Source: Polysphondylium violaceum (Eukaryota > Evosea > Eumycetozoa > Dictyosteliales > Dictyosteliaceae). Taken from it: a stretch of 30,927 nucleotides of DNA. Below the pieces are notes generated by a model, which searched no databases, was not told the DNA's origin, and worked only from the letters and a program-made list of their open reading frames with translations. The stretch is from assembly GCA_000277445.1 (NCBI GenBank), contig AJWJ01000269.1:1-30927 (forward strand), given 5' to 3'. Positions within the stretch are counted from its first letter, which is position 1; the number at the start of each line of letters is the position of its first letter. Both the position numbers and the translations under genes were made by a program. Shown here piece by piece: positions 1 to 11,895 of the stretch.

Positions 1-153
1 TTTTGACAAGATCACACCTTTTTTTTTCTATTTTTCATTTTTGTTTTTTTTTTTTTTTTTTTTTTAGATTTTTTTTTCACTGTTTATTTACACTTATCTT
101 GTACAACAGCTCGCATCACTTTTTAATTATATCTCTATATGTACATATAAAAT

Positions 154-2335
<2,182 letters not shown>

Positions 2336-2990
2336 ATAAAGAAAAAAAATAATAATAATAATAGTTTTATCGATATATAAATTGGGTATATATGTATTTA
2401 TGTAGGTAGGATATAAAAAGGGCGAAAATAATGATTATAGGGTGTCTGAAAGTCTCTTATCTTTGAAAGTGGTAATTGGGTATTATTTTTAGAAAATGAA
2501 CATATTGCTTTTTGAAAAGGTTCAGTTGTCGAATGAAATAGGTAATCATATTTTCAATAATGCTGTCTTGTTTGGGATATCAATGAAACGATTTTGTATA
2601 ATTATTTATATTTTTTTGACATTTTGGTGTGGTGATTACCCACGCGTGGCTATTATATATGTTACTCTATTTGACATTTTAGTGTTTCATCAAAAAAAAA
2701 AAAAAACAAGATATGATCACCAAAACCCACACACCCAACTATTTTAGTTGAATATGTGTGCACATTCAACAACTCAACTGCTCAAATAATGTATAGATTT
2801 ACTTTTTCAATAATATAAAGCTCAGTAACGTTTGATGCTAGATTTGACATTATCCACTCTTCTTTATTTTTTGTAAAAGATTTATATTTGAAGAGAGAAA
2901 AAGAAAAAATATAAATAGGGGAAATGATAAATTCATTTTCAATATCAAATTCAAATTCAGTTTAGCTTTCCAATAAATATTTAATAAAAA
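2336..2990 (+). promoter_or_regulatory. Upstream region of the HssA/B-like gene
   Basis: No gene is seen here; a short frame at 2496-2747 has no coding character. Visible structure: a 10-bp perfect palindrome CCACGCGTGG at 2640-2649; two near-identical 16-mers (TTTGACATTTTRGTGT) at 2615-2630 and 2670-2685; a C/A-rich run ACCCACACACCCA at 2725-2737, resembling the G-box elements bound by dictyostelid GBF; and an imperfect inverted repeat with GTTGAAT/ATTCAAC arms at 2747-2770. An AAATAAAT-type stretch close to 2970 lies just before the start codon. The assignment as promoter is inference from position and motifs. Confidence 0.4.
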
Positions 2991-3316
2991 ATGACTCTTA
3001 TCAGTAAGTATATCATAGTTTTGTTTTTACAATCAATGTACTAATACTATAGTAATTGATAGGCGCTATGTCAAATTTATCTATGGGTTCCAAGTCCATC
3101 TCAAAATCAGCAGTATCTGGTTCATTGATTACTTCTAGCCAAGGTTCAAATTCCGTAGCTTGTGGTGGCTGTGGCTGTAATAATGGAGGTTTACTTGGCG
3201 GCGTTGTTGGTGGCGTAGTTGGTATCGTTGGTGGCGTTGTTGGAGTAGTAGGAGGTGTCGTTGGTGGTGTTGTTGGAGGTATATTGGGTGGTAACAACGG
3301 TTGTGGATGCCATTAA
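2991..3316 (+). CDS. HssA/B-like small glycine-rich protein
   Basis: Two exons, 2991-3003 and 3063-3316, give 88 residues; the intron starts GTAAGTATAT and ends GATAG. The protein begins MTLISAMSNLSMGSKSISKS, then a Ser-rich stretch, CGGCGC, a run of Gly/Val-rich LGGVVGG units, and ends NNGCGCH. A MTL(F/I)S..S start, an ACGG Cys-Gly motif, a Gly-rich body and a tiny first exon are typical of the large dictyostelid HssA/B family, expressed in development or at high cell density in D. discoideum. Molecular function is unknown. The Val-rich repeat body (about 40 residues of GGVVG units) is more hydrophobic than the usual Gly/Leu body. The ATG at 2991 was chosen because it restores the family N-terminus. 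Confidence 0.85.
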
Positions 3317-3926
3317 TTCTATAAAATTATTTTTAATTAAAAATGTAAATTCCCCACGTTAAGATTCATAATTTTTATTTCTTTTATTGATAATGTACTA
3401 CATCTTTATAAAAATAAAAAATCAAATTGAACAGATTCTCTCTATTATGATGATTAAATGTATTCAAATCTAATTTTTAGTTTCCTTTGTGTTAAAAATG
3501 AATGAATTTCAAATATTCACCCCCACATGTTTACTAACATGCATTCATGAATCATTCGCACTCCTATACAGCCAATAATTCTAAAATTAGATCAAGTCAT
3601 AAAAATAAAACAAAAGAAATTATGGTTGATTAATAGATAAAATTTGAATTTCAGGTAATGGTAAAATGAATAAATGATCTTGATTCTAGGGGCACCAAAT
3701 CTATCTATATATCAGCAGTTAGGATTGACAAATAAAGAGAACAACATAGCTCCCAGAGAAATTTAAAAATGACCTCGTCTTTAAGTTCCCAAAGTTCCAT
3801 GTTATATGAGTGAAAAGTTTGAAAAGAATTACTTTTTTTTCGTTTCGTTTTTTTTTTTTATTTTTTATTTTTTGATTTTATTTTTTTTTTTTATTTACAA
3901 GATATCAATATCTATTCTTAACAGAG
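3317..3926. other. Intergenic, no gene seen
   Basis: About 610 nt between the HssA-like gene and the NAP gene. It holds polyadenylation-like AATAAA-type sequence near 3410, a short hairpin CATGTT-TACT-AACATG at 3526-3541, and a dense T-tract with AT runs at 3832-3898 just ahead of the NAP start. No coding frame or RNA gene is apparent. Confidence 0.6.
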
Positions 3927-4947
3927 ATGACCAAGAATAATAAACAACAATCTAAAGCAGTTGGTAATCAAAAACAACCACAAAAGGTTTCAAAACCACA
4001 AGCACAACAAAATAACACAAAGAAACCTGTACAACAACAACCAAAAGCTAAAGTTGAAGAGAAAACTACTAAACCATCACAAAATAAACAACAACAACAA
4101 CAACAACAAGTTAAAAAGGCAAAGGTTGAAGAAAAAGTAGTCAAACAAGAAGAAAAAGTAGAAAATGAACAAGATGCTACAGATGAAAGCGAAATTAGAG
4201 ATGTTCAAATGATGATTGATGATTTGATTGATAAAAAGTTACAAAAAGTCTTAGATGTAGATATAGATTCTGAAAAAGATCTTGCACCATTATATATTGA
4301 AAGAGAACAAGTTTTAGCACAAATCCCATTATTTTGGTACAATGTTGTAAGTATTTTCTCTCTATGAACCATTTAGTCTAGTCTATATCTCTATATATAC
4401 TGTAAAACTAATTTATTTTATTATTCTTTCACAGGTTATCAATCATCCAATTTTAAGTCAATTAATTACTGAAAAAGATAACCAATTATTAAAGAATCTT
4501 TCATCATTTAAAGTTGAATCTTTAGATAATTCAAATGTTAAATTTTGTTTTGTATGTATTCATATACTTTTATTTATTTAGATATTCTTATTAACATTAA
4601 TACTCCGATGATTATTGTAAACAGACTTTTAAACCAAACAATTTAATTAAAAATAAGATTATTTGGAAAGAATATTTATTTAAACCAGAAGAGATTGAAA
4701 CAAATTGTTCAAAGATTGAATGGAAGAATGGAAATGTATGTTGTTTTTCAAATCTCTTTTATTATTAATAATTACGTTTCTATTAATACATATATTTAAT
4801 TTAAAACTTTAGGATATTACAAAAAATTCAACTGAACCAAGCTTTTTCTCTTGGTTTTCACCAGAAGACAGTGATTTATCATTATTTGAATGTTTTAAAG
4901 AAGAAATTTGGAGATTCCCTTTGGATTATTATACTCCATCAGAATAA
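3927..4947 (+). CDS. NAP/SET-family histone chaperone
   Basis: Four exons, 3927-4346, 4435-4551, 4625-4735 and 4813-4947, give 260 residues with all introns in phase 0. The first 85 residues are Lys/Gln-rich and low in complexity. An acidic linker leads into the NAP fold: a coiled-coil-like helix (IRDVQMMIDDLIDKKLQKV), then EREQVLAQIPLFWYNVVINHP, the family's dimer-helix-to-core signature, then the beta core and FFSWFSPED near the C-terminus. NAP/SET proteins bind H2A-H2B or H3-H4 and help assemble nucleosomes. SET/TAF-I-like is likelier than NAP1 because the core is compact. The usual long acidic C-terminal tail is absent; the protein stops at PLDYYTPSE. The basic N-terminus is unusual and may localise the protein to the nucleus. 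Confidence 0.85.
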
Positions 4948-5095
4948 ATAAAATTTATTGATCGATGTTTTAATTTATAATAATAATAATTTTGATTTGT
5001 TTAAAAAGGAAAGGTAATAATAATAGTTTATGGTAATAGTATAATAGGTAATAGTACTAAAAAGTAATAGTAAAAAAATGAAAGATTAAAGGATT

Positions 5096-7642
5096 TTAAA
5101 TTTTATCATGACAACATCCACCTTTTTCTTTGCTGCAATAGTCACGAGTATGGGGATTGGAGTCATCACAGCTTAGATTAGTGTAGATACATTTACCTTT
5201 ACTGTCAATGGCATCAATGGTACATGGATTATTGTCATCACATTTTATACTTCTATGTTGACAACCAAGATTTTTGACACAGCTGTCTTCAGTTTCTGCA
5301 TTGTTGTCATCGCAGCTTACTTGAGTATGCATACAAACACCAGTGGTATTGGAGCAAAAATCAATAGAGCAGAGATCATTATCATCACAATTTATGGCAG
5401 TATGGATACATTTACCGGTAGAGTTGGTGCAAGAGTCAATAGTGCATGCATTATGATCATCACATAAAGAGGCACGATGTTGGCAACCTAAATTCTTATC
5501 ACAATAGTCCTCAGTGCAATCATTGTGATCGTCACAGCTTATTGGAGTGTGGATACAAGTTTTGGTAGAGTTTGAACAAGAATCAATTGTACAAACATTT
5601 GAATCATCACATTGGGCGGCACGATGTTGACAACCTAAATATTTGTCACAATAATCTTCAGTACAATCATTGTGGTCATCACAGCTTATAGCAAAGTGAA
5701 CACAGGTTCCAGTGGAATTGGCACAGGAATCAATGGTACATAGATTGTTATCATCACAATTCAAAGCAGTATGGATACATTTTCCAGTGGAGTTTGAGCA
5801 AGAATCAATTGTGCATCCATTAAAATCATCACATTGAGTGGCACGATGTTGACAACCTAAATTCTTGTCACAATAATCTTCAGTACAATCATTGTGATCG
5901 TCACAGCTTATTGGGGTATGCTTACAAGTTCCAGTAGAGTTTGAACAAGAATCAATTGTACAAACATTTGAATCATCACATTGGGTAGCAGTGTGTTGAC
6001 AACCTAATTCTTTGTCACAAAAATCTAGGGTACAATCATTATGGTCATCACAGGTCATTGCAGCGTTTACACATTTACCGAGATAACAACTGTCAGTTGT
6101 ACAAATATTGTTATCATCACAATTTAATGGTTTAATTGAACAACCATTTACTTTATCACAAAAGCTTACTAAGCAAAGATTGTTAACAGGGGGACATTCA
6201 ATAGCAGAGTTTATACATTTTCCATTAGAATTGCTACAATAATCATTGGTACATTCATTAAAGTCATCGCAGACTTTTGGTATATTTTGACAACCTCTAT
6301 CTCTGTCACAAAAATCAGTGGTGCAGTTATTATTATCATTGCAAGAGATTGTAGTAAAGATACAACCCTTTTCTTTATCACAAACATTATTAGTGCAAAT
6401 ATCATTGTCATCACATTGCATATCTGTATGTAAACAACCTCCAGTACTATTACTACAACTATCTATGGTACAAGCATTTTTGTCATCACATCCAATAGCT
6501 ATATGAGTGCAACCCAATTTGTTATCACACATATCCAAGGTACAATCATTCTTGTCATCACAAGAGATTGGAGTAAATTGACAGCCCAATTTCTTATCGC
6601 AGCTATCTAGAGTACAAGCATTTCCATCGTCACAAGTCATCTTGGTATTTATGCAAGTTCCAGTTTCATTGGCACAATGATCATGGGTACATTGGTCATT
6701 GTCATTACATGTTCTTGGTGTATGAATACAGCCTTCATATCTATTGCAATGATCAATGGTACAGTCATTAAAGTCGTCACAATCAATGGTTTTGAATACA
6801 CATTCACCAGTGGCATTGCTACAACTATCGGCAGTGCATGGGTTATTGTCTGAACATATTTTTGGTGAAAAGAAACAACCTCCATTTTTTTCATCACAAT
6901 AGTCATTGGTACAGGAATCATTGTCTTCGCAAATTACACGAGTATGTTGACAACCAAAGTTTTTATCACAAATATCATTGGTACATGGATTAGAGTCATC
7001 ACAGTTTATGTCTGTATGTAAACATTTGCCAGTTTCTGTGGAGCAAGAGTCGATTGTACACATATTTTCATCATCACAGCATTTTTCAGTATGTTGACAT
7101 TTACCGAAAGCATCAACAGTATCTTCTGTACATGGATTTTTATCATCACATGGTTGTTCTTCTGAGCTTTGTTGTTGACATTCATCACATGGTTGTTCTT
7201 CTGAACTTTGTTGTTGACATTCATCACATGGTTGTTCTGAACTTTGTTGCTGGCATTCATTACATTGTTCTTGAGGAGGATTTTGTTGGCATTCATTACA
7301 TGGTTGTTCTGAACTTTGTTGTTGGCATTCATCACATTGCTCTTCTGATATTTGAGGGATTTCACATTCATCACATTGTTCTTCTGAATTTATTTTAATT
7401 TGTTGTTGGCATTCACCACAATCATCACAATCACCATTATTCATACAATCTAATTCATGTTGATGAATAGATTGATTGCATAATTCATCTCCATCACAAT
7501 TTAATTTTGCTATTTCCGGAAAAAGTTTTTATTTATTAATTTATTTTCCAGGTTTTTTTTTTTTAATTAATTACTTACCAGTTGATTGATGAATAAATAA
7601 TGTTACCAATAATAAAAAAATTAATAGAATAACTTTATTCAT
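5096..7642 (-). CDS. Secreted CTDC-repeat extracellular matrix protein (EcmA/EcmB type)
   Basis: Two exons on the minus strand: 7642-7579 encodes a signal peptide (MNKVILLIFLLLVTLFIHQS), and 7509-5096 encodes the rest, 825 residues in all. The intron (7510-7578) has a GTAAGT donor and a TAG acceptor. After a Cys-bearing start comes a low-complexity block of CDECQQQSSEEQP-like units. About 28 tandem units of roughly 24 residues follow, of the form CDDxNxCTxDxCxxxxGxCxHT, alternating between an SNSTGxC type and a DKxLGCQ type. This is the Dictyostelium repeat of the prestalk matrix proteins EcmA (ST430) and EcmB (ST310), which build slime sheath and stalk tube. Units are very similar at the DNA level, implying recent unequal exchange. 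There is no transmembrane segment or GPI signal, so secretion is inferred. Convergent with the NAP gene, 148 nt away. Confidence 0.88.
5100..7140 (-). repeat. Array of ~72-nt CTDC coding repeats
   Basis: About 28 in-frame units of roughly 24 codons, each carrying the CDD..CT.D.C pattern. They alternate in pairs, so a higher-order unit of about 48 codons is visible, best preserved at roughly 5460-6010. Near the 3' end the units degenerate (NAETEDSC, NPHTRDYC). The last Cys pair ends the protein. Confidence 0.8.
7140..7400 (-). repeat. CDECQQQSSE short coding repeat
   Basis: Eight or so imperfect units encoding CDECQQQSSE(E)QP or CNECQQNPPQEQ lie upstream of the CTDC array in the same reading frame. 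They make a Gln/Ser/Glu-rich, Cys-spaced segment just after the signal peptide. Confidence 0.75.
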
Positions 7643-9494
7643 TGTATTTATTAATTAATTTATCTCTAGAGAATAAATAAATTAAATCAATATTGTTTTT
7701 AAACGATTTTGAATTTTGAAATGTTTTTTGGTGGTTTAAATAATCATAACACAATTATTACTATTATTATTATTTGTTTTAAATCAAAATATTATATCAA
7801 TTTGTTGATTTCCTTTGCTATTTATAATGGAATTTAAAAAAAACACAAAAAAAATAGTTGGCATAGAGGTGGATTGGATTACAAAAGTTTATCAAAATAT
7901 TTGTACTTTGTTTTTTTTATGATCACAAATTGAATAGATGGTGTGATTACAATTTACTTAATTAACCCCTCTTTTCCCTCTTTTTCTCTTCCACCACATA
8001 TGGAAACTGATAATAGTAGTGGTGGTACTTAATGGTAGGAATAAGAATAGGAAAAAGAGGTATGGTTATAATTTATAAAACAAATACTTGGTAAGGGTGA
8101 AAAATAATTTATATTGTGCTCCACAATTCCCCTCTCTATTTTTTAAAAAAAACTTGGTATATATAAAAGATTTTATCACAACAACATCTTAATATTAATA
8201 TCCCAACCCTTTCCCCCCTCCCCCACCACAAACACCAACATATTCTAAAGAAGGGTGGAAAGACATAGACTTTGACAAATGCCATAAAACAAAATCATTC
8301 ACTATATTCTTCATCATCCATCATTAAAAATAAACACCAAAACCCACACACAACGACCACCACTTTCCATATCAAATCTATAGATTTTACTTTTTGATTT
8401 TAAAAAAAACCTAACCCTCAACCAGATACCACCATTCGGCAGAGACAGAGAGGGAGAGTGGAAAACAAATAAAATTATTTAAATATTATCGGGGGTAAAA
8501 ATAAAAATAAAAATATTTAGAATGTGGTGTGTTTAAACAAAAAAAAATACTAAATTAAACTGGGTTGAAATATGGTTGGCGTTGAAATTTTATAGATAAA
8601 ATTCACCTTATCTGGATAAATGATCCAAAGTTTTAGTTTGATGTTCGTTGTCGATTGTATGATGTATGATCATGGATCAATATCACAATAAAAAGTTAAA
8701 AAATTAAAAAAAATCGCACACACCCAACACGCACACACAATTAGTAACAATACCAATTCTAGAAATTTAATGTTATCAAACTTTATTTTTAAATTTGATA
8801 AGTAACTCTTTTAAAATAATCATAAATACATTCACACACTCACACACACACCAATCTATACAGACAACCAACAACAACCACCACATATCTTGATTAATTC
8901 CGTCAGATTATATCTTGTAAATTTGTTGGTGTGTCTTTTATCCCCATTATGATTTAGATGGTAGATTAAAAAAAAAAAGACAACGCTAAACACATACAGT
9001 ATTTTATGTTATATGCACATTTAAAGTACTTCAACGTTATATGAAAGAAATGATGAAAATAAAAGAATCAAACACACATGAAAATATTTTATAAAATATA
9101 CAATAATAATATGTATGTGGGTGCGTATATGTATGTTTGTGGTGTATCGATGGAGCAAAGGGGGAAGCTAAACCATTTCCAATTTGTAAGGTTACCTTCT
9201 TTTTCTTAAATTCTTGTCTTTTTTTTTTTTACAATATATGAATGATGGTTTTGAATCTTTTTGAGTATTCTATATGAGTATCTTATTACTATAATTATTA
9301 TTATTATTATTGTTTAAACCGAATCATGGGAATATGTGAGATAAGAGATAGGGATTCCGGTTAAAGGGGAGGTAAGTATTTGTTTTTCGATTAGTTAACA
9401 CACTCTTTGATTAAAATCCCGTACTATAACCATTTTGATTTAGTGTATGCGTTGATTGTGTTGATATATACAAATAAAATATGATATTTTGAGA
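7643..9494 (-). promoter_or_regulatory. Long upstream region of the CTDC-repeat gene
   Basis: About 1.85 kb without a recognisable gene or RNA, lying 5' of the minus-strand matrix-protein gene and 3' of rpp14. It holds C/A-rich runs at 8341-8363, 8715-8739 and 8831-8853 (CACACACCCA-like, comparable to GBF-bound G-boxes of dictyostelid developmental genes). It also holds a pair of GTTGAAAT direct repeats at 8564-8571 and 8581-8588, TTGA motifs of the kind bound by Dictyostelium STATa at ecm promoters. Purine-rich stretches lie near 8440-8460 and 9325-9375, with several T-tracts. Regulatory function is inferred from position and motif resemblance only. Confidence 0.4.
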
Positions 9495-10073
9495 TTAGTT
9501 ATTATTATTATTATTATTATTACTATTATCATCTTCAAATCTAGAAACTGAAAATCTCTCTTTGTTTGCCAAAGATAATAACCAAGGTGAAACTTTAATA
9601 ATTTCCAAATAACATGGATGGTTTTCAAAATCATGAAACAAAGACATTGCTGCCCAAATAGCACTAAATGAACTAGAGTAGTAGTAGTAATATTGAGAAT
9701 ATATTAATATTACGCTAAACAAACATCTCTATTTAAATTAATTGCTTGCTTGCTTACTCTTTCTGACATCTTAATATAAGATTTTGATTTGAAGGATTAT
9801 AATTTATAATTTTAGTGTCGGATATAAGTTTACCGGTCTCACCAAAACATTTTTCAATCGCTTTGTTAATTAATGGTTCTACTTTTTGTGTGTACAACTT
9901 TTGTGTATAGTTTCTGTGTTTTTATGAATAGGTTGTTGTAGTTTAGTCAGTACTATGAATAAATGTTTGTGTGATGAATACACATACATTTTTAACAAAA
10001 TATAATAATGATCAGAATGAAAGGTAGATTTAATTGTTGTTGTTGTATTGGCAGTTGTCTCTGTTTGTTTCAT
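9495..10073 (-). CDS. rpp14: RNase P/MRP protein subunit Rpp14
   Basis: Three minus-strand exons, 10073-9988, 9913-9758 and 9672-9495, give 139 residues; donors are GTATGT and GTAAGC, acceptors CACAG and TCTAG. The spliced protein aligns from memory with human RPP14 across its length: HYYILLKI near residue 22, VEPLINKAIEKCFGETGKL (family: LFGEV), LILRCQKDSFSAIWAAMSLF (family: ILRI...LVKLWSSLTLL) and LEIIKVSPWLLSLANKERF (family: VIQVSPFLLALSGNSRE). The Pop5/Rpp14 fold pairs with other RNase P proteins in tRNA 5' processing. The protein ends in a short Asn run. It lies divergent to the RanBP1-domain gene, with 215 nt between the starts. Confidence 0.82.
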
Positions 10074-10288
10074 TTTCTACTTTTATCGTTTATGTGTTTT
10101 TAGTGTTTGTAAAAATGAAAGGTTGTTACTAAAACAGAGTTGTCCACTGATCGCTCCCCCATCAGTTTTTTTAGATAAAAACGATTTTTTTTTTTTTTTT
10201 TTTTTTTTTTTGTCATTATTTTGCAATCAACTTCATTTTCATATTCCCAAAAGAGTTTTCATATAGAAAGATAGAGATAGAGATAAAG
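10074..10288. promoter_or_regulatory. Shared divergent promoter rpp14 / RanBP1-domain gene
   Basis: The 215 nt between the two divergent start codons must hold both promoters. A homopolymeric T tract of about 29 nt lies at 10183-10211, followed by a short A/G-rich leader (GATAGAGATAGAGATAAAG) directly before the plus-strand ATG. Long T tracts of this kind are common just upstream of dictyostelid genes. Confidence 0.5.
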
Positions 10289-11451
10289 ATGACAAAAAAA
10301 AGAGAATTAGAAGAAACTACATCAACTGAAGAAACTAATACCATCACTACAACCACTACCGAAGAACCAGAGGTTGAAAAAGATGCTGTTGAAATAAAAA
10401 AGAAACAAAAATTAGAAGAACCTATTGTAGCAGAGGAAAAGAAAGAAGAAGAAAAGAAAGAGGAAGAGAAGAAAGAGGAAGAAAAGAAAGAAGAAGAAAA
10501 GAAAGAAACCTCTACCACTGAGGAAAATAAAGAAGAGGAGAAAAAAGAAGAAGAGGCTAAACCTGCACCAACTAGTTTTTTTGGTTTCAATTCATCATCT
10601 CCATTTAGTTTTTCATCATCACCATTTTCATTCAATTTAAATTCAACTTCAACCTTTACAAATGCATTTGGAAAAGTAAGTGTTTACTACTTTTAATTAC
10701 TCCAAGAGATTGAGTAGAGTTTGACTACTAACAGACACCCTATGATTAGCCACCAAGTTCAACTACAAATGGTGACTCTACAAATAATGAATCAGGCGAG
10801 AAAACAGAAACTACCGAATCTACCCCTACAGCATCTGAAGATTTTACAAAATCATTTACACCAATCTTTGCTCACGTACAAACCGTTGAAGTAAAAACTG
10901 GTGAAGAAGATGACTCAACTCTTTGTTCTGTAAATATTAATATTATTATGACTATGACGAGATGATGATGATGATGATGATTGTGATCCAACTCTTATTA
11001 ATTGTATTTTACTGTTTTGATTATTTATAGGCTAAAGCTAAATTATTTGCAGTCAGTGGTCAAGAATATAAAGAAAGAGGTGTTGGTCTCTTGAAATTAA
11101 ATAAGAACACTGAAGGAAAATCTAGATTAAGTATGAATAATGAATATTTTCTATTTATTTAACAATATACCAATATATCACCATAATATGATACTAATTG
11201 ATTATTAATAACAATAATTCCTAGTTATGATTGCAGATGGATCAAAGAGATCACTGTTGAATGCTAATATTTTCAGTAAAATGAGTGTTGAATCACCAAA
11301 CGATAAATCCATTAAATTTGTAGCTTATGAGGAAGGTAAAATTACCACATTCTTTGTTAGAATGGCCAAAGCAGATGAAATTAAAACTTTTATAGACAAA
11401 ATCAACCAACAAATTAAATATTTACAAGAAAAAGAACATTCTGAAATTTAA
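10289..11451 (+). CDS. RanBP1-domain FG protein (Nup50/RanBP3-like)
   Basis: Four exons, 10289-10675, 10750-10929, 11031-11130 and 11225-11451, give 297 residues. The N-terminus is basic (MTKKRELEE), followed by a Lys/Glu-rich tract of KKEEE units and an SFFGFNSSSPFSF/AFGK segment with FG-type dipeptides. A RanBP1-type domain fills roughly residues 160-290: FTPIFAHVQTVEVKTGEEDD, KLFAVSGQEYKERGVGLLKL and the strands ending in RMAKADEIKTF. Such domains bind Ran-GTP. FG plus one RanBP1 domain is the layout of Nup50 and RanBP3, cofactors of nuclear import and export. The canonical W of the family's 'WKERG' is replaced by Y (EYKERG). The acceptor at 10749 was chosen because the earlier AG (10731 region) opens onto an in-frame stop. 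Confidence 0.85.
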
Positions 11452-11595
11452 ATTATCTTTTACCAATCAAAAACTACTCGATCCCCCGAAATAATACCTT
11501 ATAAAAAACTTGTTTTTCAATAAATAAGTTTTATTTTCTAAAAAAAAAAAAGCATCCCACCCAGTACTACTACTAGAATACTAGGCAATCTATGA

Positions 11596-11803
11596 TTATG
11601 TTTTATTTTTTTGCATTAAGCTCAACAAATGTTTATATCTATTTTCAATTTGTTCCGATGTTTTTTCTTCAATTTTTTGAGATAATTCATTCCAAACTTC
11701 TTTACAAACACTCTTTTCTCTAATTGTTAATAAAATAGTTCTATCTTCTTCTCGAGTCCATTTAATTAAAACCCCATTAACATATTCTATGTTATCAAAT
11801 CTT

Positions 11804-11895
<92 letters not shown>

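Noticed and set aside
3526-3541. CATGTT-TACT-AACATG hairpin as a terminator or RNA element
   Set aside because: A 6-bp AT-rich stem is expected by chance and has no supporting context in a eukaryotic intergenic region.
5255-7398. Open frames on the plus strand and in other minus frames across the CTDC array
   Set aside because: They are shadows of the regular 72-nt coding repeat; their products are repeat artefacts without family features.
10930-11030. GATGATGATGA run in an intron as a possible box C/D snoRNA
   Set aside because: No matching D box (CTGA) near the intron end; it is a simple trinucleotide repeat.
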